Origin: UBA2336 sp964538575
GTDB taxonomy: Bacteria > Bacteroidota > Bacteroidia > Cytophagales > Cyclobacteriaceae
Length of the DNA: 64,000 nt
NCBI GenBank assembly: GCA_964538575.1
Contig: CAZIGG010000001.1
Span: 1-64,000, forward strand
Direction of reading: 5' to 3'
Part shown: in pieces, positions 43,553 to 53,237 of the stretch
Layout of the letters: every line of letters starts with the position of its first letter
How positions within the stretch are numbered: the first letter of the stretch is position 1
Notes under the pieces: model-generated
What the model was told of the DNA's origin: nothing
Database searches by the model: none
The model's input: the letters and a program-made list of their open reading frames with translations, nothing else
Position numbers and translations under genes: made by a program

Positions 43553-45457
43553 CTATTTGACCAGCGTAACGCTCTGTATTTTATCGCCAACTTCAATCTG
43601 ATGTACAACATCCATTCCTGATTCCGTAACGGCAAAAATACTATACCGGCCGTCCAGATGGGGCGTAGGCGAGTGGGTAATAAACCATTGCGTGCCTTCC
43701 GTATCCTTTCCGGCTGAAGCCATTCCTACCGAGCCTTCGGTATACTGACGGTCCGTAAATTCAGACCGGATTGAATAATCTTCGCTGCCCCAGCCATCAC
43801 CCCGGTTACAACCTCCCTGGATAACAAAGTTGGGTACCACGCGATGAAAGTTTTTTGCATCAAAGTATTTGCTGTTAACAAGCTGTACAAAGTTTGCAAC
43901 AGAGCCGGGCGCCTCTTCAACCAGAAGCCTTAGTACAATATCCCCTTTACCTGTTTTAATGAGAACCTTCTGATTTTTCGGGATTGTTTTAACCAGCTCC
44001 CAGTCAATCGGGTGGTTGAATTCGTTCTTTACAGGATCAGCTTCTTTCTTCCCTTCAAAATAGGCGATGGCTGCTTCCAGGGGTTGCAGTGCTTCGTTGT
44101 CTTTTGGTAACGAGAGTTTTTTCTTAGCCTCGTATAAAAAGGTATAATCGGTGATCACCTCTTTATATCCCAGCCTGGGGTCTCGTAATGCATCTGTAAC
44201 GGTTCCGATGACTGCTGCATCGCCTGTCTGAATTGCGCGGATGTACACTTCTGCATATTGTTTTTTAATTGACACATCAAACGATGGGTTTCTGTTTATT
44301 GCCACCAATGCTGCTGCTGCTGAAGATTTAATTACCGGTATGGCTGACTGCTGCAACTCCTCTTCTATAAACTTCCACGCTTCTTTCGATTCGCCCAGTG
44401 CCGCAAGGAGGGCAGCTCTGCCGTAAGGATCACGCTCTGACTTATAAAGTTCTATAATATATGAAACAAGTTCAGCGCTGTCGGTACCGGCCAAAGATGC
44501 CTGATACAAATTGCCGCGTACCCTGATTTTAGTTGTAGCCTTCGCAAGGGATGCGATCTCACTGGCTTCTGCCTCTGTTGCAATCGCAAGAATTACTTCA
44601 GAAGCTGCTATGGCTACATTTATGTTTGAATCATTTAAAGCCTCGTATAAATCCGGTTTTACATCCGCAACTGGGAAAGCTTGTAAAGATCTTGCCGCAC
44701 TAATTCTAACCCGATAGTCACCATCTGTTTTCAGAATTTTCTTAAGCGCCTCTATCGATGCGGGTGATTTTACTTTCCGCAACGCACTCGTTACAGATGC
44801 ACGAACCCAGGGCGATTGGTCATGCTGCGCGGATTCGATTAGTTGGGTCTCAGCCAGAGGGGCTTGCCGTGCGCCCCGCATAAAGAAATTTGCGGCCGCA
44901 AGTCGCGTTTGAAGGCCATAGGCAGGCTTTAAAAATTCAATCGACTTAATCGTAATTGCTGAGTCCGTTTTATTGCCCAATCGGTAATAAGCCCAGGCCA
45001 GGCCTTCCTGCACGAGCGAATCTGTTGAAGCAATAACAAGCTGATCGATATCACCGCCATTAAAAGTCTTTCCGCACGATTCCAAAATTTCTCTCAGCAC
45101 GACAGGATTTCTTTCCTCCTGAAGCGCTCTCCATAAAATTGCGGCTGAAAGCTTTACTTGTATCTGGCCTAAGGCAATTGCTGCATTTTTTCTTACTCCC
45201 GGGTCAGCATCAAACCGTAACAGGTCACGGAGCTTTTCAATCGCAAACGTATCCTGAATGGAGGCAAATGCCAGGGCCGCTTCTTTTCGGTATGCAGGAT
45301 TTTTATGCTTAAAATAAGTATATAGGCTGTCAGACAACCTGCGGTCTTGAAAGTCGGCAATCTTTACAAGTTCCTGGTCAGCAAATTTATTTACACCGTT
45401 GGTGGTGCATGCGGAGAGCGTGCAAACAATGATCAGTAATCCAATACTGTTTTTCAT
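43553..45457 (-). CDS. HEAT-repeat cyclophilin-type peptidyl-prolyl isomerase lipoprotein
   Basis: 634-residue lipoprotein (GLLIIVCTLSACTTN, lipobox LSAC). Residues about 40-450 form HEAT-like repeats (FDADPGVRKNAAIALGQIQ, RVRISAARSLQAF-type units). The C-terminus (about 480-634) is a cyclophilin domain: NFHRVVPNFVIQGG with the catalytic Arg, then GTQWFITHSPTPHLDGRYS. It probably acts on the periplasmic face as a scaffolded prolyl isomerase for exported proteins; the partner is unknown. It starts five bases after the TerB-like gene. Confidence 0.88.
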   Translation of the reverse strand: MKNSIGLLIIVCTLSACTTNGVNKFADQELVKIADFQDRRLSDSLYTYFKHKNPAYRKEAALAFASIQDTFAIEKLRDLLRFDADPGVRKNAAIALGQIQVKLSAAILWRALQEERNPVVLREILESCGKTFNGGDIDQLVIASTDSLVQEGLAWAYYRLGNKTDSAITIKSIEFLKPAYGLQTRLAAANFFMRGARQAPLAETQLIESAQHDQSPWVRASVTSALRKVKSPASIEALKKILKTDGDYRVRISAARSLQAFPVADVKPDLYEALNDSNINVAIAASEVILAIATEAEASEIASLAKATTKIRVRGNLYQASLAGTDSAELVSYIIELYKSERDPYGRAALLAALGESKEAWKFIEEELQQSAIPVIKSSAAAALVAINRNPSFDVSIKKQYAEVYIRAIQTGDAAVIGTVTDALRDPRLGYKEVITDYTFLYEAKKKLSLPKDNEALQPLEAAIAYFEGKKEADPVKNEFNHPIDWELVKTIPKNQKVLIKTGKGDIVLRLLVEEAPGSVANFVQLVNSKYFDAKNFHRVVPNFVIQGGCNRGDGWGSEDYSIRSEFTDRQYTEGSVGMASAGKDTEGTQWFITHSPTPHLDGRYSIFAVTESGMDVVHQIEVGDKIQSVTLVK

Positions 45458-45462
45458 GCTGC

Positions 45463-45837
45463 TTAAACTGATGAGCCCGTGGCTTTAGCGACTACGTCAT
45501 CAAACTCGATACCCGTAACTTTAATGCAATACAGCAGGAGACGAACTTCTTTAACATGAACCCTTCCGTCCACTTCGGACATCTTGTAAAGGATTACAAA
45601 GGCTCTCAATTTTTCTTCATCCGTACACAAATTTATGTATTCAATGCCCGTCTGGTAAATATCACGGCCTTTCATATCCGAAATAGCTTTTTTAAATTCA
45701 TCAAACGTGCTGTCGGCAATCCCTTCTTTAGTTTTTAAAGCGATCAGGGCACGGGTTTCATTTTCATCAATCACACCATCCGCACTCATCAGCAAATGAA
45801 CCAGGTACAGTAAGCCTAACTGGTAGTTTTTGTTCAT
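45463..45837 (-). CDS. TerB-like helical protein
   Basis: 124-residue acidic helical protein with the TerB pattern of paired Asp-rich motifs, LMSADGVIDENETRAL near residue 20 and SEVDGRVHVKEVRLL near 90. TerB domains are linked to tellurite resistance and metal-associated stress systems, but a stand-alone role is unknown. It lies between feoB (48 bases upstream) and the HEAT-cyclophilin gene (five bases downstream) on one strand, so it may be read through from feoAB. Confidence 0.72.
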   Translation of the reverse strand: MNKNYQLGLLYLVHLLMSADGVIDENETRALIALKTKEGIADSTFDEFKKAISDMKGRDIYQTGIEYINLCTDEEKLRAFVILYKMSEVDGRVHVKEVRLLLYCIKVTGIEFDDVVAKATGSSV

Positions 45838-45885
45838 CGGAAAAATTTAAGTCCCTTAAATATAAAGAAAGGTTCGGACGATGTG

Positions 45886-47997
45886 TCAGGAAAGTACCTG
45901 AAACACAACAAATGACGAAATATACGCAAGAGCCGACATGTAGATTAATTGGAGAATCGGCCATTTCCAGCCATTCGTTTCACGGTAAACAATGGCCAGC
46001 GTGCTCATGCACTGCATGGCAAAGGTATAGAACACGAGCAGGGAAAAGGCAACGGGTGCGGTAAAGCGCGGCCCACCGGTTTCCGGGTTAATCTCTTCCC
46101 GCATTCTGTTTTTAATGGTGGTTTGGTCGCCATCGGTTCCGATGCTGTAAATCGTAGCCATTGTTCCGACAAAAACTTCACGGGCCGCGAATGAAGTGAT
46201 TAAGGCTATTCCTATTTTCCAGTCAAAGCCCAGCGGTTTAATCACGGGTTCAACAGCCTTACCAATAATTCCCGCGTACGAGTGCTCAAGCTTATAAGCA
46301 GCAATGCGATTTTCTAATCCTTCTTCTGTGAGTCTCACGTCTGCCGATTCATTCAAAACATGTTCACGTGCACGTTCCAGTTCGTCTCCCGGCCCATAGC
46401 TTGCCAATACCCAAAGTACAATGGAGATGGCTAAGATAACTTTGCCCGCTTCCAGTACAAAGGCTTTTGTTTTTTCAATAATCGTAAACCCCACGTTCGA
46501 CCATTTTGGCCAGCGATAGGCGGGAAGTTCCATAAGCAGGTAGCTTCGTTCTTTTACCCGCACTAAATATTTCATAACAAGCGCGGTTAGCATGGCCGCG
46601 GCAAACCCCAACAGGTACAATCCCATCAGGGCAAGGCCCTGCAGATTAAATGTGCCCAGTATGAGCGTATCCGGTACAACGAGCGCAATCAGAATTGTAA
46701 ACACGGGTAACCGTGCAGAGCAACTCATCAACGGGGTTACAAAAATTGTAATGGTTCTTTCTTTCCAGTTATCAATCGTTCGGGCGGCCATGATTGCGGG
46801 TATGGCACACGCTACCCCCGACATAAGCGGCACCACGCTTTTTCCGTTCAATCCAAACTTGCGCATGATCTTGTCCATCAGAAAAACAACCCGCGACATG
46901 TAGCCTGACTCTTCCAGCATGGCAATGAATGCAAAAAGAATAGCAATCTGCGGAACAAAAATCACGATCCCTCCTATTCCGGGTATAATCCCTTCCGTTA
47001 ACAACCGCGTAAGCACTCCCTCAGGAAGAGTGTCGCTCAGGTAATTGCTCAATGCTGCAAAAGTACCGTCAATAAAATCCATGGGCACTGTGGCCCACGC
47101 AAAAATGGATTGAAAAATCAGGAAAAGGATCGCAAAGAAAATTGCGTAGCCCCAAACCTTATGCGTAAGGATAAAGTCAAGCGTTGAAGTATATTTTTTC
47201 CACGAGAGTTCAGCGGTTTGTAATGTAACACGGTCAAGCAAGGTTTGAATGAACGCGTACCGCTGAATTGTTTCCGCTCCCTGAAACTTTCCGGGAAAAA
47301 AATCATGCTGCCGGCTTACGTCTTCAATAAACAATTGATCGTTTTTACTCAGGAATTTTAGCGATCCGGGCTGTTGCAAAAACTGGTAAGCCTCGTAGTT
47401 GTTATCCAGCGAAAACTTTTCACGAACGGTTTTAACAGCGCCTTTAACATCATCATACACGGTGAAGATATTTTTTGCCGGGAGTTCAAGGGGTTTACTC
47501 AGCACCTTCTTCAGGTCATCCAGCCCCGTACCTTTTCGTGCATTGATAGGAATTACCGGAACGCCAAGTTCTCTGGATAACGCACTAAGATCGTAGCTGA
47601 TGCCCGCCTTCGTAACCAGGTCCATCATGTTCAGGGCAAGCACGGTAGGCAATCCTAAATCAATGATCTGTGTTAGCAGGAGCAAGCTTCGCTTAAGATT
47701 AGTTGCATCCGCTGTGACTACTATCTTATCCGGGCAAAGCGGGGAGGCATGGTCCAGCAGAATCTCGGAAACAATACGCTCATCCAGGCTGCGCGGATAC
47801 AGGCTGTAAATTCCGGGAAGGTCAATGATCTCTGCGGTGGTTCCATCCGGCAGGGTTGAAAATCCTGACCGCTTCTCAACCGTTACCCCCGGGAAGTTTC
47901 CAATCTTTTGATTGAGCCCGGTAAGATGATTAAACATCGAGGACTTACCCGAGTTCGGGTTGCCGACCAATGCAATCTTCAACCGGGAATCTGACAT
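45886..47997 (-). CDS. feoB: Ferrous iron transporter FeoB
   Basis: Main Fe(II) permease of the Feo system, 703 residues. The N-terminal G domain has GNPNSGKSS (G1), DLPGIYSLYP (G3) and LNMMDL (G4), followed by a helical GDI-like region. The membrane half starts near residue 280, with the two Gate motifs around MSGVACAIPAIMAARTI and TSFAAREVFVGTMATIY. The start shares one base with the feoA stop (TAATG). No feoC is seen. Confidence 0.97.
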   Translation of the reverse strand: MSDSRLKIALVGNPNSGKSSMFNHLTGLNQKIGNFPGVTVEKRSGFSTLPDGTTAEIIDLPGIYSLYPRSLDERIVSEILLDHASPLCPDKIVVTADATNLKRSLLLLTQIIDLGLPTVLALNMMDLVTKAGISYDLSALSRELGVPVIPINARKGTGLDDLKKVLSKPLELPAKNIFTVYDDVKGAVKTVREKFSLDNNYEAYQFLQQPGSLKFLSKNDQLFIEDVSRQHDFFPGKFQGAETIQRYAFIQTLLDRVTLQTAELSWKKYTSTLDFILTHKVWGYAIFFAILFLIFQSIFAWATVPMDFIDGTFAALSNYLSDTLPEGVLTRLLTEGIIPGIGGIVIFVPQIAILFAFIAMLEESGYMSRVVFLMDKIMRKFGLNGKSVVPLMSGVACAIPAIMAARTIDNWKERTITIFVTPLMSCSARLPVFTILIALVVPDTLILGTFNLQGLALMGLYLLGFAAAMLTALVMKYLVRVKERSYLLMELPAYRWPKWSNVGFTIIEKTKAFVLEAGKVILAISIVLWVLASYGPGDELERAREHVLNESADVRLTEEGLENRIAAYKLEHSYAGIIGKAVEPVIKPLGFDWKIGIALITSFAAREVFVGTMATIYSIGTDGDQTTIKNRMREEINPETGGPRFTAPVAFSLLVFYTFAMQCMSTLAIVYRETNGWKWPILQLIYMSALAYISSFVVFQVLS

Positions 47998-48230
47998 TAA
48001 TTAAGAATTGAAATCGTAGCAGCCTCTTCGAGGCGCAGGGAAAGTTCATAACCCAATACACTGATGCAAACGGGGTCGCCCAGCGGGGCTGAAAAATTGA
48101 ATCGAATAGGCGCTCCCGGCAAACAGCCCATCTCCAGCAGCTTGACAGACAAAACCTCATCGGTGAAACCGGAAATAATCCCAACCTCGCCTGGCTTCAT
48201 CTGTGATACATTTTTGACTGTTTCCCGCAC
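47997..48230 (-). CDS. feoA: Ferrous iron transport protein FeoA
   Basis: 77-residue SH3-like partner of FeoB. SQMKPGEVGIISGFTDE, LLEMGCLPGAPIRF and DPVCISVLGYELSLRLEEA follow the family pattern. It is the first gene of feoAB, with a promoter match just upstream; iron control by a Fur-type repressor is expected but no clear Fur box is visible. Confidence 0.93.
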   Translation of the reverse strand: MRETVKNVSQMKPGEVGIISGFTDEVLSVKLLEMGCLPGAPIRFNFSAPLGDPVCISVLGYELSLRLEEAATISILN

Positions 48231-48250
48231 TTATTTAGATTAATTTCAAA

Positions 48251-48281
48251 CAAAGATATGTGCTAAGGGGCTGGAATGCAA
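48251..48281 (-). promoter_or_regulatory. Predicted promoter for feoAB
   Basis: Read on the minus strand: TTG (48281-48279), a 20-base spacer and TATCTTTG (48258-48251), 21 bases before the feoA start. It is one of the best two-part promoter matches in the window. It occupies the DNA upstream of the divergent 47-residue gene at 48305. Confidence 0.7.
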
Positions 48282-48304
48282 TGTTAGGAACCGTAGCTTT
48301 CGGT

Positions 48305-48448
48305 ATGAAAAAGAAGGTTTCGAAAAAGGAAAAGATAAAAACGGCAGAAAAAAAACAGCCTCCGGAACCAGAGGCTGAAAAAGGTAATGCTTTCGATTTT
48401 GGCGGCTTGCCTGACCGGAACCTTAAAAAGAATCTGGGGTGTGGATAA
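48305..48448 (+). CDS. Small lysine-rich protein ending in LKKNLGCG
   Basis: 47-residue soluble protein. A Lys/Glu-rich first half (KKVSKKEKIKTAEKKQPPEP) is followed by a compact C-terminus FDFGGLPDRNLKKNLGCG with a penultimate Cys. I recall similar short Bacteroidota proteins ending in a FGGLP...LKKNLGCG block, which argues for a real gene. The ATG at 48305 avoids a longer frame (48260) that would run through the feoAB promoter. It is divergent from feoA, and its stop directly abuts the S41 protease stop. Function unknown. Confidence 0.6.
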   Translation: MKKKVSKKEKIKTAEKKQPPEPEAEKGNAFDFGGLPDRNLKKNLGCG

Positions 48449-49897
48449 CTATTCTACTAACGAAGATTTAACAAAACTCTTTAATCGTTCGTCATCGATA
48501 ACCAGGTTATAGCTTCCGCGCTTGAAATCTGCGGATGTCCCCAATGATTCCAGTCCTCCTCTTCGCGCAGTTATTCCTTTTCTTGAGCCGCTGCCGCCTG
48601 TGATGTGATCAATCGCCAGGCTTAACAGGATTTCATCTTCATCGCCAATCGGCATAAGGTCAAGACTGTTGTCGAGATTGATAATGTTCGGTGTAAATCC
48701 ATCGCTATAATTCGATTCATTAGCGCTGTTGAATGATTTAACAACAATGGGCTGCATGCCCCACGTGTTTTTCGGATCACTGTCTTCATAAATGGAAATC
48801 GATCCTACATTCTTACCTACTGTCTCGTCACCTATGAGGAATACATCCATGTGCGGCTTCAGGCCGTTAATTAAAAGTTCGCTTGCGGATGCCGTGCGTG
48901 AGCTAGTCAATACATATACGCGGCTACTATTAAGTAGTGACCCCACGTTGCCTGTTTTTGTTATAAATTTTTTAATCAGAAAATCAGGTCCATAGTTAGG
49001 GTCATTAATTAAGGCCGACTGTAGTTCATTGTTATACTGTCTGCGGGTAAACGTAACGGTGTTATCAATGTTATCCCCGATAAGGCTTGCCAGATTAATG
49101 GTTGCTGCTTCTGCGCCACCGCTGTTGTAGCGTAAATCAACTACCAGATCAGTAATGCCTGCACTTTTAAATTCGCTGAAGATCGCATCCATTTCAGTGA
49201 TATATTGGTTGCTGGCTGCCGTTGGGCCCGTTGCAAAGAAATTATATACATAGTATCCTATTTTATGGCCATCGCCTGTATCGATAATCTTGCTCATAAA
49301 ATTCGGGTTCTCGGCAAACACCGATGTATTGAGTGATAATGTGCCTTTATCAACCATGCCGGTACCGGTTGGCCTCGAATATTTAATCGTATGCGTCTCA
49401 CCGATCTCACCCAGCAAGTCCCGATAGTTGGAGGTCGTCATGCGTTCACCGTTTATGTGTGTAATTACATCACCCCGCATCAGATCCTTACCTTCTGTTT
49501 CAACCAGAGAACCTGCTTTAATGTACATCACCTGAGCGATAATATTCTCGCTGCCTTCACTTTCCAGGTACAATTTAAACTCGTATCCCGCTTCTTTATT
49601 TACACCCTGCAATGAATTCAGCAATTCAATATAATTCTCCTGTATCCAGGAAAAGCGATCTTCTTCAGACAGAAGGGAGTTAAAGAATTTATCCGGGGTT
49701 TTTGACTTATTGGGAGAGGATGGCAGGTCAGTATTCCATAAATAGTATAACTCCATGTTGTCATAAATCCAGTTATTGACATATTTATTTCCTGCATCCG
49801 AATTATCATCATCGCTACACGCAGGGAAAGCAATCAACACTACAACAGCTATTCCTGCCAGGGCCTTTTTTAAATTCATCATCACACCACTTTTCAT
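48449..49897 (-). CDS. S41-family tail-specific protease lipoprotein
   Basis: Periplasm-facing C-terminal-processing-type protease with a lipoprotein signal (ALAGIAVVVLIAFPACS). A PDZ-like segment (about 120-165; GDVITHINGERM) precedes the peptidase core. The core has VVDLRYNSGGAE, the catalytic Ser in TSSRTASASELLING and the Lys in GDETVGKNVGS. Starts at 49897, 49882 and 49879 are all possible; the last (MNLKKALAG) gives the most typical signal peptide. Substrate unknown. Confidence 0.9.
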   Translation of the reverse strand: MKSGVMMNLKKALAGIAVVVLIAFPACSDDDNSDAGNKYVNNWIYDNMELYYLWNTDLPSSPNKSKTPDKFFNSLLSEEDRFSWIQENYIELLNSLQGVNKEAGYEFKLYLESEGSENIIAQVMYIKAGSLVETEGKDLMRGDVITHINGERMTTSNYRDLLGEIGETHTIKYSRPTGTGMVDKGTLSLNTSVFAENPNFMSKIIDTGDGHKIGYYVYNFFATGPTAASNQYITEMDAIFSEFKSAGITDLVVDLRYNSGGAEAATINLASLIGDNIDNTVTFTRRQYNNELQSALINDPNYGPDFLIKKFITKTGNVGSLLNSSRVYVLTSSRTASASELLINGLKPHMDVFLIGDETVGKNVGSISIYEDSDPKNTWGMQPIVVKSFNSANESNYSDGFTPNIINLDNSLDLMPIGDEDEILLSLAIDHITGGSGSRKGITARRGGLESLGTSADFKRGSYNLVIDDERLKSFVKSSLVE

Positions 49898-49937
49898 CTC
49901 CTGTATTTTTATAGGTATACTTTACGTTCGTAATAAA

Positions 49938-52370
49938 CTAAATACTTTCAGTAACAAAAACTCTTTTTACACGCTCGCTGGTGTTGGTTAAGATTTCATA
50001 AGGAATTGTATCGATTTTAGCGGCCAGCTCATCCACACTCAATCCCGGCCCGAAAATAATTACCTCATCCCCTTCCCTTGCTTCAATGCCCGTTAAATCG
50101 ATCATGGTCATATCCATGCAAACATTACCGACTACGGGTGCCCGCTTTCCATGCACAAGTACTTCTCCCGCTCCCCCGCTAAAAGCCCTGCTGTACCCAT
50201 CCGCGTAGCCAATGGCAATGGTACCGATGCGCATCTCTTTTATGGCTTTTCCGCGTCTGCCGTAACCAATGGTTTCTCCAGCTTTTACGGTTTTAACCTG
50301 CGAAATTAAGGTTTTTAACGTGTTTACGGGCTTTAAAGCATGTTTCTCAGCTGTAGGATCAACTCCGTACAGGCCCACACCAAGCCTCACCATGTCAAAC
50401 TGAAACTCGGGGAATCTTAAAATTCCGGGCGTGTTGAGTACGTGCAGCATGGGGGTATATCCAATAGCTTTAGAAATTAACGCTGAGGTCTGCTTAAACG
50501 ACTTTACCTGGTTGCGCGAAAAGTCGTCAAGGGCGGCCTCATCCGATCCGGATAAATGCGTAAAAATTGAGGCTACCCGAACGCTGGGATTCGCCTGCAA
50601 GATCCGGATCAGCTCTGGCACATCGGATTCCTCAAAACCGAGACGATGCATGCCCGTATCAATCTTAATATGAATATTCCACGCGCGGCCGTTTAGAAAC
50701 ACGATGAATGCATTTAGTATATTAACACTGTACAGTTCAGGCTCGAGGTTAAAACTGATCATCGCCTGAAAGCCTTCTTCCGCTGGGTTCATCACCATCA
50801 CCGGTGTGTTAATGTTGTTCTTTCTCAATTCAACACCTTCATCGGCATAAGCGACACCCAGGTAATCCACTTTATGATATTGTAACACATTAGCCACTTC
50901 AATACTGCCGCTTCCATACGCTAATGCTTTTACCATTACCATTACTTTCGTTGCAGGGCTAAGCTTTGATTTGAAATAATTAAGATTATGAACAAGCGCA
51001 CTGAGATCAACCTCCATAACGGTACCATGAACCTTGCGCTGTAGTCGTTTTACGATTCGTTCAAATTCAAACATTCTTGCTCCTTTGATCAGAATTATTT
51101 CATGGTTAAAAAAATCAGGGTTAAAGGCATTCAGAAATTCCCCGGTTGAATCATAAAAATGCGCATCGGTTTTGATTTTGCTTTTGTGTTTCGACAGAAC
51201 CTTTCCGATTCCAATGAATTTAGTCACACCGCTACCATTAACCAGTTGCGCAACCTTATCGGTTAGCTGGTTTTCATCCATTCCGGATTGCAAAATGTCG
51301 GATAAGATTAGTGTCTTTTTATCCTTTTGATTTTGATTCACCAACAGCTCTAAACTGAGCTGTAAACCGCCCAAATCATTGTTATAGGCATCATCAATCA
51401 GCTGATTTTGGTTGATCCCCTCCTTCAGCTCAAGCCGCATCGGTACGGATCGGAGTGACTTGAGGTCTTGCGCAATGGAATCAATATCTGTACCCAGGTA
51501 AAGTAAAATTGTCAGGCAGTGAAGGGCATTTTCGACAGATGCCGGATCTGAAAAAGGAAGGGATATCTTAAAATTTTGGTTTTTCCAGGCAACTAAAAAA
51601 CCATCCTCGTTCTTCGCGATCTTTACGTCAGCAGTCGGGGAGAACCCCCAACTAAATAGCGGAATACCGGAAGCCTTTACATAACTAAACAGCTTACCAT
51701 GATCAGCACAACAAATTAGTGTATCAGCGTGTTTGAATAATTTAATTTTCTCTTCAATCTTCTGCTCATCCGACTTAAAACTTTCATCGTGCGCAGTGCC
51801 CAGTGTGGTAAAAACCCCCAGGGTTGGTTTAATGATTCGTTCAAGCTTTTCCATCTCACCCGGTTGCGAGATACCCGCCTCAAAAATGCCCATCGTATGA
51901 TAGGACTGTATCTGCCAAACGGATAACGGAACACCGGTTTGTGAATTATAGCTCCCCGGATTTTTTACAATTGTATGGTGTTTGGCGAGCAATTGATATA
52001 GCCATTCTTTAACAATCGTTTTCCCGTTGCTGCCGGTTATGCCAATAACCGGTATTGAAAATTTACCGCGGTGATGCGCAGCAATTTTCTGCAATGCATC
52101 AACGGATGAGCTGACCCGGATGAAATTTGCTTCGGGATACGCATTGATGGGAATAGTATCTTCAACAATAAATTGACGAACACCACTTTTATAAAGTGAA
52201 TTGATATACGTGTGACCATCGCTATGCTTACCCTTCACCGCAAAAAAAACTGATCCCTCATTTACTATAGCCTTACGGCTATCCATAATAAGATCCTGCA
52301 CGGGTCTGTCAACAAATAATTGCAACACCGTTCCGTGAGTAATGTCTTTCAGTTGGGAAAACAGCAGCAT
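49938..52370 (-). CDS. Bifunctional MurF ligase / alanine racemase
   Basis: Fusion of UDP-N-acetylmuramoyl-tripeptide:D-Ala-D-Ala ligase with alanine racemase, a known Bacteroidota arrangement. It joins supply of D-Ala to its use in peptidoglycan precursors. The MurF half (to about residue 440) has the P-loop GITGSNGKTIVKEWL. The racemase half has the PLP lysine in MVMVKALAYGSG, ETIGYGRRGKA and DTIPYEILTNTSERVKRV. The ATG at 52370 lies one base after the csaA stop and gives the standard MurF N-terminus. An upstream TTG at 52409 would add 13 residues inside csaA. Confidence 0.95.
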   Translation of the reverse strand: MLLFSQLKDITHGTVLQLFVDRPVQDLIMDSRKAIVNEGSVFFAVKGKHSDGHTYINSLYKSGVRQFIVEDTIPINAYPEANFIRVSSSVDALQKIAAHHRGKFSIPVIGITGSNGKTIVKEWLYQLLAKHHTIVKNPGSYNSQTGVPLSVWQIQSYHTMGIFEAGISQPGEMEKLERIIKPTLGVFTTLGTAHDESFKSDEQKIEEKIKLFKHADTLICCADHGKLFSYVKASGIPLFSWGFSPTADVKIAKNEDGFLVAWKNQNFKISLPFSDPASVENALHCLTILLYLGTDIDSIAQDLKSLRSVPMRLELKEGINQNQLIDDAYNNDLGGLQLSLELLVNQNQKDKKTLILSDILQSGMDENQLTDKVAQLVNGSGVTKFIGIGKVLSKHKSKIKTDAHFYDSTGEFLNAFNPDFFNHEIILIKGARMFEFERIVKRLQRKVHGTVMEVDLSALVHNLNYFKSKLSPATKVMVMVKALAYGSGSIEVANVLQYHKVDYLGVAYADEGVELRKNNINTPVMVMNPAEEGFQAMISFNLEPELYSVNILNAFIVFLNGRAWNIHIKIDTGMHRLGFEESDVPELIRILQANPSVRVASIFTHLSGSDEAALDDFSRNQVKSFKQTSALISKAIGYTPMLHVLNTPGILRFPEFQFDMVRLGVGLYGVDPTAEKHALKPVNTLKTLISQVKTVKAGETIGYGRRGKAIKEMRIGTIAIGYADGYSRAFSGGAGEVLVHGKRAPVVGNVCMDMTMIDLTGIEAREGDEVIIFGPGLSVDELAAKIDTIPYEILTNTSERVKRVFVTESI

Positions 52371-52371
52371 A

Positions 52372-52704
52372 TCAAAAAAGGCGTGAACCGTTTGGAACTG
52401 ATCTTTCAATGGAACTTAGTACAATCCGGTTCTCTTCATCCGGGAAACCTGTTACCAGGACTTCTGAAATAAAATTGCCGATTTGTTTCGGTTCAAAATT
52501 TACAACGCATATTACCTGGCGTCCAATAAGATTTTCCGAATCATAAAGTGCCGCGATCTGGGCGCTCGACTTTTTTATCCCCAGGTCTCCCAAATCAATC
52601 CAAAGTTTAACAGCCGGTTTTTTGGCTTCCGTAAAAGTTTCGGCCTTGGTAATGGTGCCCGCCCGCAAGTCTATTTTTGTGAAATCTGTCCAGGAAATAG
52701 TCAT
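52372..52704 (-). CDS. csaA: CsaA-type tRNA-binding/export chaperone protein
   Basis: 110-residue stand-alone EMAP/Trbp111-type OB-fold protein, as in CsaA. FTKIDLRAGTITKAETF, LGIKKSSAQIAALY and GRQVICVVNFEPKQIGNF are characteristic. In Bacillus it acts with exported proteins; tRNA binding is the ancestral property. It directly precedes murF-alr with one intervening base. Confidence 0.9.
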   Translation of the reverse strand: MTISWTDFTKIDLRAGTITKAETFTEAKKPAVKLWIDLGDLGIKKSSAQIAALYDSENLIGRQVICVVNFEPKQIGNFISEVLVTGFPDEENRIVLSSIERSVPNGSRLF

Positions 52705-52814
52705 ATTTAGATAAATAAAGCAGAAAATATTACTTCAGGACTCAAATATGAGGCATTATGGCCTATCTTTAATTCCCCAAACGAAATTCTGACCTTCTGT
52801 GTAACTATAATGGT

Positions 52815-52822
52815 TAATTTTG
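52815..52822 (+). promoter_or_regulatory. Predicted -7 element before the small secreted protein
   Basis: TAATTTTG, an exact TAnnTTTG match, 19 bases before the ATG at 52842. Confidence 0.55.
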
Positions 52823-52841
52823 CGTTTGGCAATATTACCTG

Positions 52842-53222
52842 ATGAAACTTAAATCCAGTCATACCGCATTATTGACGGCAGTGTTTTTTACACTGGTGTT
52901 GCCCGCTAATGTGTTTGCCCAGGAAGATAAAATCAGTTTTGACGCTGAAATCCCTGCAAAAGAGATCACGAAGCAAGATCAGGAAACTCCTTCAGGCTCT
53001 GAAAATCCGGAAACCCGCATCAATAAGAACTCCACCCCAACAACTCAGGAACCTACAGTAATCCGGGATTCTGAACTGAAAAATGCTAAACCCGCTGTTA
53101 AAACAGTGGAAAAAGCCACAAAAGAGGACGAAAAAGTCCAAAAAAAGGAAGATGACCCGCTTTCCTTTAACTTCCTGTATTACATCATAGAAAAATTCAA
53201 GCTTTCTGACATAGTAGAATAA
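52842..53222 (+). CDS. Small secreted protein with charged linker and hydrophobic C-terminal patch
   Basis: 126 residues: a signal peptide (ALLTAVFFTLVLPANVFAQ), then a low-complexity stretch rich in Glu, Lys, Thr and Pro (about 28-103). The C-terminal block DPLSFNFLYYIIEKFKLSDI is aromatic and looks conserved. The shape suggests a flexible tether that presents a short docking peptide in the periplasm. I cannot name a family with certainty. It lies 63 bases upstream of the TonB receptor on the same strand, but each has its own promoter match. Confidence 0.65.
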   Translation: MKLKSSHTALLTAVFFTLVLPANVFAQEDKISFDAEIPAKEITKQDQETPSGSENPETRINKNSTPTTQEPTVIRDSELKNAKPAVKTVEKATKEDEKVQKKEDDPLSFNFLYYIIEKFKLSDIVE

Positions 53223-53237
53223 GCCAACATATTTCTG

